From an uncultured Clostridia bacterium (lineage in GTDB: Bacteria; Bacillota; Clostridia; Oscillospirales; Acutalibacteraceae): a stretch of DNA of 6,278 nt. Location of the stretch: assembly GCA_947171615.1 (NCBI GenBank), contig CAMVYG010000133.1:1-6278 (forward strand). The letters are read 5' to 3'. The stretch's first letter is position 1; the number at the start of each line of letters is the position of its first letter. The notes beneath the pieces are model-generated. The model worked only from the letters and a program-made list of their open reading frames with translations, did not search any database and was not told the DNA's origin. Shown here one piece after another: positions 1 to 5,443 of the stretch. Position numbers and translations under genes: made by a program.

Positions 1-1052
1 CTCGTAAGATGGTCAACTATCAAGATGGCATTCCGGTTAAAATTATAACGCGGGAAAGAAATGTGAAAGATTCTGAATTGAATCGCAGCACTTCCTTTTT
101 GCAGATACAAAAGTATTTGAGGTTTAGGATGGGAAAAGCGGTACAGCTGTCTGAGAAGTCTACAGCTTTTTCATACATTTCCGATAAATATGATTATTCT
201 AAAATCATGGGTCCAACGTCTTATGAATATCGAACCGGTGTTGAATTTACCCCGCAGGAATTGTATATGCTGTCCGGTAAGGGTGCCAGCGAACGAACCG
301 GCCATTACAGATTTGAAAATAAAAGATTTCAATTGTCCAAATACAGGATAGATGATACTCCCGGTGATGGCTGGGAGCTTCCTACAGAGTTTATTTATCC
401 AATCGCTACAGGCCCGAATATTTCGCCTTTCCGCTATGAGCAGAAGAACGAATACTGTATTTTACCGTATGCAAAGGAAAATACATCTGATCCCATAGAT
501 TTGGAATATATGATGAAAGATAACGAGGCGCTGTTTTATTATCTTGTCAGCCATAAAGAGCTGATTGATCAGCAATCAGAAAAAAGTAAGATGTTGCATA
601 GAGGCGATGAGTTTTATGCGTTATCAAAAATCGGCCCGTATACATTTGCAAGAAATATTGTAGCAGCAAGAGACAATAGCAAATTCTGCGCAAGTGTAAT
701 AAAAAAGTCAAAAACGCCTTGGGGTGAAACGAAACAAACTATTTGTGTCAAACATACCATAATTATCAGCCGTGATTTGACAGGACGTGAGATTACTGCT
801 GACGAAGCAGATTATATCTGCGGTATTTTGAATTCTGACATTGTTATAAATTATATCCACAACTCCTTTAAGAAAAATGGCTTCAGCTTGAAAAAATCAA
901 ACTTATATATACCTTTGTTTGATGCTGCCAATCCTGCGCAGAAACATATTTGTGATTTAGCGAGGCAGGCCGCTCGGAGCGCCGAAGATATTCCGGATAT
1001 TCAGCGAAAATTGTCTGCTGCATACTTAAAACTGTGTGAGGAGAGAAGATGA
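1..1052 (+). CDS. C-terminal part of an N6-adenine DNA methyltransferase / type IIG-like restriction-modification protein (5' end outside window)
   Basis: The reading frame is open to the left edge (codons from base 3; first Met at 9), so this is probably the 3' part of a longer gene. About 350 codons are visible, ending in TGA at 1050-1052. Counting from the Met at 9, residues 75-145 (YRTGVEFTP, then GWELPTEFIYPIATGPNISPF) and 172-230 (HKELIDQQSEKSKM, then YALSKIGPYTFARNIVAAR) resemble the TaqI/Eco57I-like specificity domain that reads the target sequence. Residues 265-320 carry the family's typical tail pattern: ADYICGILNSDIVINYI, then GFSLKKSNLYIPLF and a helical end. No NPPY catalytic motif or SAM-binding motif is present, as expected if the methylase domain lies upstream. 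The likely role is recognition of a DNA site for adenine methylation, with or without cleavage. Base composition is AT-richer than the genes to the right, consistent with an accessory origin. The family call rests on pattern resemblance; the enzyme type (II, IIG or BREX-like) cannot be decided here. Confidence 0.68.
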   Translation, partial: RKMVNYQDGIPVKIITRERNVKDSELNRSTSFLQIQKYLRFRMGKAVQLSEKSTAFSYISDKYDYSKIMGPTSYEYRTGVEFTPQELYMLSGKGASERTGHYRFENKRFQLSKYRIDDTPGDGWELPTEFIYPIATGPNISPFRYEQKNEYCILPYAKENTSDPIDLEYMMKDNEALFYYLVSHKELIDQQSEKSKMLHRGDEFYALSKIGPYTFARNIVAARDNSKFCASVIKKSKTPWGETKQTICVKHTIIISRDLTGREITADEADYICGILNSDIVINYIHNSFKKNGFSLKKSNLYIPLFDAANPAQKHICDLARQAARSAEDIPDIQRKLSAAYLKLCEERR

Positions 1053-1112
1053 ACGTATAGAGATATTGCAATGTGGTTATTGAACAAAGAGAAGGAGTGA
1101 TCCGAATGGTGA

Positions 1113-1373
1113 GTTTCTGTTCCTCACATTGACGGTATCCTGTTTCCTGTGCGGTTTTCGGATGCTGTTATAGCGCCTATGAATTCCGCCATGACCTGGC
1201 TGCTTTGGGCATGTCCTGTAACATGGGCGGCAACGACGTTGGCTTTTGTAATTTACTATCTTCGGATGAAGTGGCTGGACAGGTACATCAAAACTCAGCC
1301 CCGAAGTCTATGGAAACATAAAGAATACGCTGCTCGGCACTTTTGCAGAGCGGTCAAATCAGGAGGAAACCAA
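1113..1373 (+). pseudogene. Possible remnant of a membrane transporter C-terminus (MATE-like), in frame with the next gene
   Basis: After a TGA at 1110-1112 the frame is open and runs without a stop into the flavoprotein gene. It encodes about 87 residues. The part at about 1185-1285 reads as a hydrophobic helix followed by a basic end (TWLLWACPVTWAATTLAFVI, then YYLRMKWLDRY). That layout resembles the last transmembrane helix and cytoplasmic end of MATE-family exporters. No good ribosome binding site precedes the GTG at 1149, and the flavoprotein has its own strong one at 1361-1366, so the stretch is probably not the N-terminus of that protein. It may be the tail of a transporter whose body was deleted. 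The similarity is short and only a suggestion. A small imperfect hairpin (GCTC 1332-1335 with GAGC 1348-1351) lies inside. Confidence 0.35.
1361..1366 (+). promoter_or_regulatory. Ribosome binding site that fixes the flavoprotein start
   Basis: AGGAGG, a near-perfect Shine-Dalgarno sequence, lies 7 bases before the ATG at 1374. It decides for that start over the in-frame GTG at 1149, which has no comparable site and would add a hydrophobic segment foreign to the family. Confidence 0.88.
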
Positions 1374-2003
1374 ATGAAAGCCATTGCCATCAACGGAAGT
1401 CCGAGAAAAAATTGGAATACTGCCCAGCTTTTGCAGTCTGCGATGAAAGGTGCCGAATGTGTCGGCGCCGAAACTGAGCTGATAAACCTGTATGACCTGA
1501 ATTTCAAGGGATGTATCAGCTGCTTTGGCTGTAAGCGCAAGGGTGCGGAGCCTTGCCGGTGCTATCTGAAAGACGATCTGACCCCGGTGCTGGAGAAAAT
1601 TCTGTCAGCTGACGCCCTATTTTTAGGCAGCCCCATCTTTTTTGGGGATATCACTGGCGAGATGCGCAAGCTGATGGAGAGGCTTTTCTTCATTACCATG
1701 ACTTATGACGATTATTCCAGAGCTGTGTTTACCGGCCGCATAGACGCCGCGTTTTTCTTTACTATGAACGTGGAAAATCAGGAGCACTATAAGCCTATCA
1801 TGGAAAATGCCACCGCCATGTTGAAACGCTTTGGCGGTGAAACAGAGTATTATGCAGCCACAGATACTCTGCAATTTCCCGACTACTCCAAATATCAGGC
1901 GTCCATATTCAGCGAAGAACAGAAAAAGCTCCGGCACGAAGAACAATTCTCTAAAGACTTGCAGGTGGCGTTTGACATCGGCCAAAAATTTGTCACCAAA
2001 TAG
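1374..2003 (+). CDS. Iron-sulfur flavoprotein / NADPH-dependent FMN reductase family protein
   Basis: The protein has 209 residues. It starts with a flavodoxin-like first strand and phosphate-binding loop (MKAIAINGSPRKNWNT; the GSPR at 8-11 contacts the FMN phosphate in this family). Residues 47-61 hold C47-x2-C50-x2-C53-x7-C61, which fits the compact cysteine motif (CX2CX2CX4-7C) that binds a 4Fe-4S cluster in iron-sulfur flavoproteins such as Isf; a further Cys is at 63. DDL at 67-69 and ADALFLGSPIFFGDITGEMRKLMER (two stretches near residues 80-104) are the usual second flavin-contact region (GSPI.FG). These proteins are soluble dimers that move electrons between FMN, the cluster and small acceptors such as quinones, O2 or peroxide; the natural substrate here is unknown. 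The length is normal for the family. No clear promoter of its own was found; the gene ends just before a shared terminator facing tRNA-Ser. Family call confident, physiological role open. Confidence 0.9.
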   Translation: MKAIAINGSPRKNWNTAQLLQSAMKGAECVGAETELINLYDLNFKGCISCFGCKRKGAEPCRCYLKDDLTPVLEKILSADALFLGSPIFFGDITGEMRKLMERLFFITMTYDDYSRAVFTGRIDAAFFFTMNVENQEHYKPIMENATAMLKRFGGETEYYAATDTLQFPDYSKYQASIFSEEQKKLRHEEQFSKDLQVAFDIGQKFVTK

Positions 2004-2067
2004 AAACGGCTGCTCTACAATTATGAGCGGGTTAAGAACGGGAACGCAGGCTCCGCCGAGCCGAAGC

Positions 2068-2111
2068 CCAAACAAAAGACGACTTGTGGAAACAAGTCGT
2101 CTTTTGTTTGG
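2068..2111. terminator. Bidirectional Rho-independent terminator between the flavoprotein gene and tRNA-Ser
   Basis: Perfect 19-bp inverted repeat: arms 2068-2086 and 2093-2111 with a 6-base loop (TGGAAA). The stem core GACGACTTG/CAAGTCGTC is followed by TTTTGTTT on the plus strand and, by symmetry, on the minus strand. It can therefore stop both the rightward flavoprotein transcript and the leftward tRNA transcript. The right arm includes the encoded CCA end of the tRNA (2109-2111). A smaller hairpin (GGCTC 2049-2053 / GAGCC 2058-2062) lies just to its left. Confidence 0.87.
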
Positions 2112-2197
2112 CGGAAGCGGTGGGATTCGAACCCACGAGCCCGTGAGGACTACCTGATTTCGAGTCAGGCCCGTTATGACCACTTCGATACGCTTCC
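2109..2197 (-). tRNA. tRNA-Ser, anticodon CGA
   Basis: Read on the minus strand, this is an 89-nt class II tRNA with CCA encoded. The acceptor stem is GGAAGCG (2191-2197) with CGCTTCC (2113-2119), followed by discriminator G and CCA. The anticodon stem is CCTGA/TCAGG around the loop CTCGAAA, giving anticodon CGA (TCG on the plus strand at 2160-2162), which reads the serine codon UCG. The long variable arm (GTCC-TCAC-GGGC) is typical of tRNA-Ser, and the T arm carries GTGGGTTCGAATCCCAC. The 3' end faces the accessory genes on the left. Its promoter on the minus strand, above 2197, was not clear to me. Confidence 0.97.
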
Positions 2198-2390
2198 ATA
2201 TAATTTTAGAAACCAACGAAAAGCTGCCGGTGTTCCAGCAAATACGAATCACAAATTTTGCTGTTGATCGGGCTGTGTTTTGTGCTGTTTTGGAAAGTGC
2301 CGATCGCATTTCCCGCAGGATTCTGCCGGGAAAACAACGGTATTATTCTAGCCCGGAAGGGTAAAAAAGTCAAGTATTTTCCGCAAAAGG
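2198..2390. other. Non-coding spacer with inverted repeats between tRNA-Ser and the lipoprotein promoter
   Basis: I see no convincing gene here. Two secondary structures stand out: GATCGG (2266-2271) with CCGATC (2300-2305), and a 10-bp hairpin with one bulged C formed by 2309-2318 and 2323-2333 around the loop GATT. Neither is followed by a T-run in the right place for a terminator. The minus-strand part next to the tRNA must hold that gene's promoter and 5' leader. Confidence 0.5.
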
Positions 2391-2420
2391 TTGACACAAA
2401 CGGGGAAATGAGGGTACAAT
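2391..2420 (+). promoter_or_regulatory. Sigma-A-type promoter of the substrate-binding lipoprotein
   Basis: Perfect -35 TTGACA (2391-2396), 18-base spacer, -10 TACAAT (2415-2420; one mismatch to TATAAT). Transcription would start near 2427, leaving a leader of about 77 nt before the ATG at 2504. No operator was recognised. Confidence 0.82.
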
Positions 2421-2428
2421 ATGACGTA

Positions 2429-2480
2429 GAAGCGCAAGCTTCGACAAATTGTTTCGCTGTTTAGCGGAGCGTTTTATTTT
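2429..2480 (+). promoter_or_regulatory. Two-hairpin 5' leader, second hairpin terminator-like (possible attenuator)
   Basis: The first hairpin is GAAGC (2429-2433), GNRA loop GCAA, GCTTC (2438-2442). The second pairs GTTTCGCT (2451-2458) with AGCGGAGC (2463-2470), 8 bp including G-U pairs, around the loop GTTT; it is followed by GTTTTATTTT (2471-2480). A hairpin plus U-rich tract between promoter and RBS could stop part of the transcription. It could equally be an mRNA stabiliser. No known riboswitch class was recognised. The RBS AAGGAG follows at 2488-2493, 10 bases before the start codon. Confidence 0.45.
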
Positions 2481-2503
2481 CACGGAAAAGGAGTTGGTTT
2501 CCG

Positions 2504-3718
2504 ATGAAGCGAAAAATCATTGCGGCGGCGCTTTGCGTGTTGTTCGTATGTATGTTTTCCGGCTGCTCTCAGGTGAAGGATATGGTACAGGGAGGGGCCG
2601 TTGCCGGTGAATATCCTGTAGAGGTCGGAGGTGTGACGATCTCCGGCAAGCCGCAGAAAGTGGTTGTGCTGTCTCCCAGTCTTGCCGATGTGATTCTGGC
2701 TTTGGGCTATGAAACCCAGTTGGCGGCAGGCAGTGAGGAATGTACCCAGGCGAGCCTGCGTTCCCTGACCAAAATAAATGCGGGAGATCCCCAGGCGGTC
2801 ACTGCGCTGTCTCCTGATCTGGTATTGTCGGATTCCTTCAGCGATGATATGGCCGGCGCACTGAGCAGTGCGAATATTCCTATGCTGACACTGAACCCCG
2901 CAACGGATCGGGAGGACTTTGAGCGGTTGTACGCCGAAGTTTCCCGGGTCTTTGCCGGCGGAGGCGCCGGGGAAGAGGCCGGGGTGCAGGGAGCACAGAG
3001 CATTTTTACTACTCTGGATGATATCAACCGCATCGTTCCCAAGGAAAAAGTGACTACCGCCTGCTATCTTTATGATCTGAACGGCACGGCTGTGACCGGG
3101 GATATGTTCGGCAGCGTCATTATGAACTATGCCGGTGTGACCAACGTATTTAAAAGCCTGAGTGGCGGTACTTATGATTTTGAAAGCCTGCGTATTTCAA
3201 ATCCAGACGCTATTTTCTGTGTGCCGGGCCTGGCCGATGAGCTTCGGCGGGATCAGCGCTTTGAAAATTTTCAGGCGGTGCAAAACGACCGGATCTTTGA
3301 AATGGAGCCGAGCCTGATGGAGTGGCAGGGACGTACGATCGTGACCGCTGCTTATGAGATCAGCGCAGCCTGTTTCCCGGAGCTTCTGGAAAACAATTCC
3401 ATGACGGTGACAGATCCCACTTCAGGGATCGAGTCGGCGGTAAGCGATGCTATGGCAAACTCTGGGCTGGAAACGGATACGACCAAGTACGATACGCTTC
3501 AGCAGGGAGATCAAAACGAAGACGTATTGAAACTGCAAACCCGGCTGGATGAGCTGGGCTACCTGGATATAGAGTACGATGGGCATTACGGTGAATATAC
3601 CGCCCAGTGTGTCAGTGATTTTCAGCAGGCAAATGGCCTGGAGGAAACCGGTATTGCGGACGCGGAGACTCAGCGGAAGCTGTACGCCCCGGATGCCAAA
3701 GCGAGAAGCGCGGAATAA
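2504..3718 (+). CDS. Lipoprotein with TroA/BtuF-like substrate-binding domain and C-terminal peptidoglycan-binding domain
   Basis: The protein has 404 residues. It begins with a lipoprotein signal: basic MKRK, hydrophobic core to residue 19, and lipobox FSGC with the lipid-modified Cys at 21. Residues about 37-295 match the helical-backbone binding-protein family (FepB/BtuF, iron-siderophore or cobalamin binders). The N-lobe has KPQKVVVLSPSLADVILALG (49-68) and ALSPDLVLSD (101-110). The long linking helix lies around 160-180. The C-lobe has ISNPDAIFCVPG (231-242) and AVQNDRIFEMEPS (258-270). After a linker of about 30 residues, 329-395 forms a PG_binding_1 domain: LQQGDQNEDVLKLQTRLDEL, GYLDIEYDGHYGEYT, then VSDFQQANGLEETG. 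This would hold the protein to the cell wall in addition to its lipid anchor. No ABC permease or ATPase lies next to it and a strong terminator ends the unit, so it is an orphan binding protein; the ligand cannot be told from sequence. A short Gly/Ala-rich insert (151-164) lies before the linking helix. Confidence 0.88.
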   Translation: MKRKIIAAALCVLFVCMFSGCSQVKDMVQGGAVAGEYPVEVGGVTISGKPQKVVVLSPSLADVILALGYETQLAAGSEECTQASLRSLTKINAGDPQAVTALSPDLVLSDSFSDDMAGALSSANIPMLTLNPATDREDFERLYAEVSRVFAGGGAGEEAGVQGAQSIFTTLDDINRIVPKEKVTTACYLYDLNGTAVTGDMFGSVIMNYAGVTNVFKSLSGGTYDFESLRISNPDAIFCVPGLADELRRDQRFENFQAVQNDRIFEMEPSLMEWQGRTIVTAAYEISAACFPELLENNSMTVTDPTSGIESAVSDAMANSGLETDTTKYDTLQQGDQNEDVLKLQTRLDELGYLDIEYDGHYGEYTAQCVSDFQQANGLEETGIADAETQRKLYAPDAKARSAE

Positions 3719-3735
3719 GAAAGCAAATGGTTGTC

Positions 3736-3782
3736 CTTGAGAAGCTTTAGCACCCATTTATTTAGATCACACAGCTTTCAAG
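3736..3782. repeat. Imperfect inverted repeat after the lipoprotein gene
   Basis: CTTGAGAAGCT (3736-3746) pairs with AGCTTTCAAG (3773-3782): 10 bp with one bulged G and a 26-base loop. No T-run follows, so it is not the terminator, which lies just downstream. It might protect the mRNA 3' end or be chance. Confidence 0.35.
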
Positions 3783-3801
3783 AATTACGGCAGAATCAAA
3801 A

Positions 3802-3832
3802 CGGCCCTGGGAGATTTTCCAGGGCCGCTTTT
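3802..3832 (+). terminator. Rho-independent terminator of the lipoprotein transcript
   Basis: CGGCCCTGG (3802-3810), 8-base loop, CCAGGGCCG (3819-3827), then CTTTT (3828-3832). The 9-bp GC-rich stem with a T-run, preceded by AAAA, is a standard intrinsic terminator. It separates the lipoprotein from the exporter operon. Confidence 0.9.
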
Positions 3833-3846
3833 CTGTGAAAACCCGC

Positions 3847-3875
3847 TTTACTTTATTTTGGGGGTAGTGTATAAT
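3847..3875 (+). promoter_or_regulatory. Promoter of the MATE-DMT exporter operon
   Basis: -35-like TTTACT (3847-3852; two mismatches to TTGACA), 17-base spacer, perfect -10 TATAAT (3870-3875). Transcription would start near 3882, giving a leader of about 160 nt before the MATE start codon. It lies directly after the terminator of the previous gene. Confidence 0.75.
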
Positions 3876-3881
3876 GTCTTC

Positions 3882-4030
3882 ACAGAGAGCCTGGGACTTA
3901 TTTTGAAAAGCGCAGCGCGCTTTTTGCCTAAACGGAAGCTTTCACATTAGGAATTCACAGAGTTCCGCCCTGTTTAAGTGGGAAACATGCTGTTTCTCCG
4001 GCTTCAAATTATTTCCGGTTCTGTGGGGTA
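3882..4030 (+). promoter_or_regulatory. Structured 5' leader of the MATE gene (candidate cis-regulatory RNA)
   Basis: Hairpins seen in order: AAAAGCGC (3906-3913) with GCGCTTTT (3917-3924), T-rich at its end and terminator-like. CCTAA (3927-3931) with TTAGG (3947-3951), enclosing GAA/TTC. GGAATT (3950-3955) with AGTTCC (3961-3966), which shares GG with the previous stem and so competes with it. GGGAAACA (3980-3987) with TGTTTCTC (3991-3998), 8 bp with one G-U pair, competing with TGTTT (3971-3975) with AAACA (3983-3987). I did not recognise guanidine-I, yybP-ykoY, T-box or other riboswitch consensus sequences. The pattern of overlapping stems suggests a switch, but this is inference from sequence alone. 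Confidence 0.42.
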
Positions 4031-4042
4031 AAGGAGAAGGGT

Positions 4043-5443
4043 ATGTCTGTTTTTACAAAGGATAAAACATTTTATCGAAACCTAATCACCTTGGCGATCC
4101 CGATCTCTCTGCAAAATTTGATCACCTTCGCGGTGAATTTTGCGGATAATCTGATGATCGGATCGCTGGGAGACAATGCCATTTCCGGCGTATATGTAGG
4201 CAACCAGATGCAGACGGTGCTGCAAATGTTTGTAGCAGGCATTGAGGGGGCCATTTTGATCCTGGCCGCCCAGTATTGGGGAAAGAAGGATACCGGCAGT
4301 ATCCGCAAGGTAGTGTCCATCGGAACGAAGTTTGCCCTGGGTGTGGGAATCGTTACGACTCTGGTGTCGGTGATGTTTCCCGTTCCTATGATCCGTCTGT
4401 TCACCTCGGAGCCCGGGGTGATTTCAGAGGGCGCGGCCTATTTGCAGATCGTGGGCTTTTCCTATCTTTTCTTTTGCGTGGCCCAGGTGATGATCGCTTC
4501 CATGCGCAGTGTGGAAACGGCAAAGATCGGCCTCTATATTTCTCTGATGACGCTGGTAGTCAATATCTCTCTGAACTATCTGCTGATTTTCGGCAAGCTG
4601 GGCCTTCCTGCCCTGGGGGTTCAGGGCGCGGCTATCGCCACGCTGATTTCCCGGATCCTGGAGATGCTGGTTAGCTTGATTTATGTGTTTGCGGCAGATA
4701 AAAAGCTGCGCTTTGGATTCCGGGACCTGCTTCATACAGACCGGCAGCTTTTAAGAGATTTTATACGCTATGGCCTGCCCATTATCGGCGGTCAGGTGGT
4801 TTGGTCCGTCAATATGCTGGCCAATACAAAGATCCTGGGTTCCTACAGCGCGGGGGTTATTGCCGCAACCAGCATTGCCGGTATGCTGCACAATTTGATC
4901 TATGTGTGGGTCAACGGACTTGCTTCCTCTGTGGGGATCATTACCGGCAAGACTGTGGGCGCCGGCAAGTATGATCTGATGAAGGAATATTCCAAAACCG
5001 TGCAAATGCTGTTTCTGTGTGTAGGGCTGATTTCAGGTGGGATCGTGTTCCTGTTCCGGGACGGCTTTATCGGGCTTTATAATGCCAGCCCGGAGGCACA
5101 GGCTTTTTCCCGGCAGTTTATCAACGTGATCTCTGTAACGATCATCGGCTCCTGCTATCAGATGCCCTGCCTGTTCGGGCTGGTGAAATCCGGCGGAGAT
5201 ATTTCCTTCGTCTTTAAAATGGATACCGTGTTTGTGTTTTTGGTGGTGCTGCCCTCGGCGTTGCTTTGTCAGCATTTCGGCGCGGCTCCCTGGGTGGTAT
5301 TTGCCGCCTTAAAGTGCGACCAGATTTTGAAATGCTTTGTAGCGCTGGTAAAGATCAATCGTTATAATTGGATGAAGAATTTGACAAGGGATCGTGAAGG
5401 AGCCGGAAACTTTGCCGAAAAAGGAGAGGGTTTCTCTGAATAA
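4043..5443 (+). CDS. MATE family multidrug/metabolite efflux transporter
   Basis: The protein has 466 residues, the usual size for MATE exporters, with 12 predicted membrane helices in two similar halves (about 11-220 and 235-445). Family signatures include LAIPISLQNLITFAVNFADN (17-36) in helix 1, the loop AAQYWGKKDTGSIRKVV (75-91), and NISLNYLLIFGKLGLPALGV (174-193) followed by GAAIATLISR. The second half repeats the plan: YGLPIIGGQVVWSVNMLAN, then VNGLASSVGIITGKTVGAGK (290-309). MATE proteins sit in the cytoplasmic membrane and expel drugs or metabolites using a Na+ or H+ gradient; the substrate here is unknown. RBS AAGGAG (4031-4036) is 6 bases from the ATG. The promoter at 3847-3875 and the structured leader suggest its own regulation. 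The polar tail after about 445 (TRDREGAGNFAEKGEGFSE) is beyond the core fold and overlaps the start region of the next gene. Confidence 0.97.
   Translation: MSVFTKDKTFYRNLITLAIPISLQNLITFAVNFADNLMIGSLGDNAISGVYVGNQMQTVLQMFVAGIEGAILILAAQYWGKKDTGSIRKVVSIGTKFALGVGIVTTLVSVMFPVPMIRLFTSEPGVISEGAAYLQIVGFSYLFFCVAQVMIASMRSVETAKIGLYISLMTLVVNISLNYLLIFGKLGLPALGVQGAAIATLISRILEMLVSLIYVFAADKKLRFGFRDLLHTDRQLLRDFIRYGLPIIGGQVVWSVNMLANTKILGSYSAGVIAATSIAGMLHNLIYVWVNGLASSVGIITGKTVGAGKYDLMKEYSKTVQMLFLCVGLISGGIVFLFRDGFIGLYNASPEAQAFSRQFINVISVTIIGSCYQMPCLFGLVKSGGDISFVFKMDTVFVFLVVLPSALLCQHFGAAPWVVFAALKCDQILKCFVALVKINRYNWMKNLTRDREGAGNFAEKGEGFSE

Noticed and set aside
1149..1373. GTG at 1149 as the true start of the flavoprotein (284 residues)
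   Set aside because: No RBS before it, the extra part is a hydrophobic segment foreign to the family, and the ATG at 1374 has a near-perfect RBS and starts right at the first flavodoxin strand.
1623..2309. 228-codon minus-strand open frame spanning the flavoprotein 3' half, the terminator and the tRNA
   Set aside because: It lies opposite a confident gene, reads through the tRNA and terminator, has no recognisable domain, and its composition is that of a shadow frame.
2258..2464. Small plus-strand open frame with a hydrophobic start (begins at TTG)
   Set aside because: No ribosome binding site, and it runs through the clear promoter at 2391-2420 and the leader hairpins of the next gene.
2421..2503. 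Cobalamin riboswitch before the BtuF-like gene
   Set aside because: The leader is only about 77 nt, far too short for that class, and no B12-box-like sequence was seen.
3882..4042. Known riboswitch or T-box in the MATE leader
   Set aside because: I could not find the T-box GGTGGNACCGCG-type element or the conserved cores of the guanidine-I or yybP-ykoY classes; only unassigned stems remain.
4276..4674. 132-codon plus-strand frame inside the MATE gene
   Set aside because: Fully inside a confident gene in another frame, rich in Gly, Arg and Asp as expected for a shadow, with no motif.
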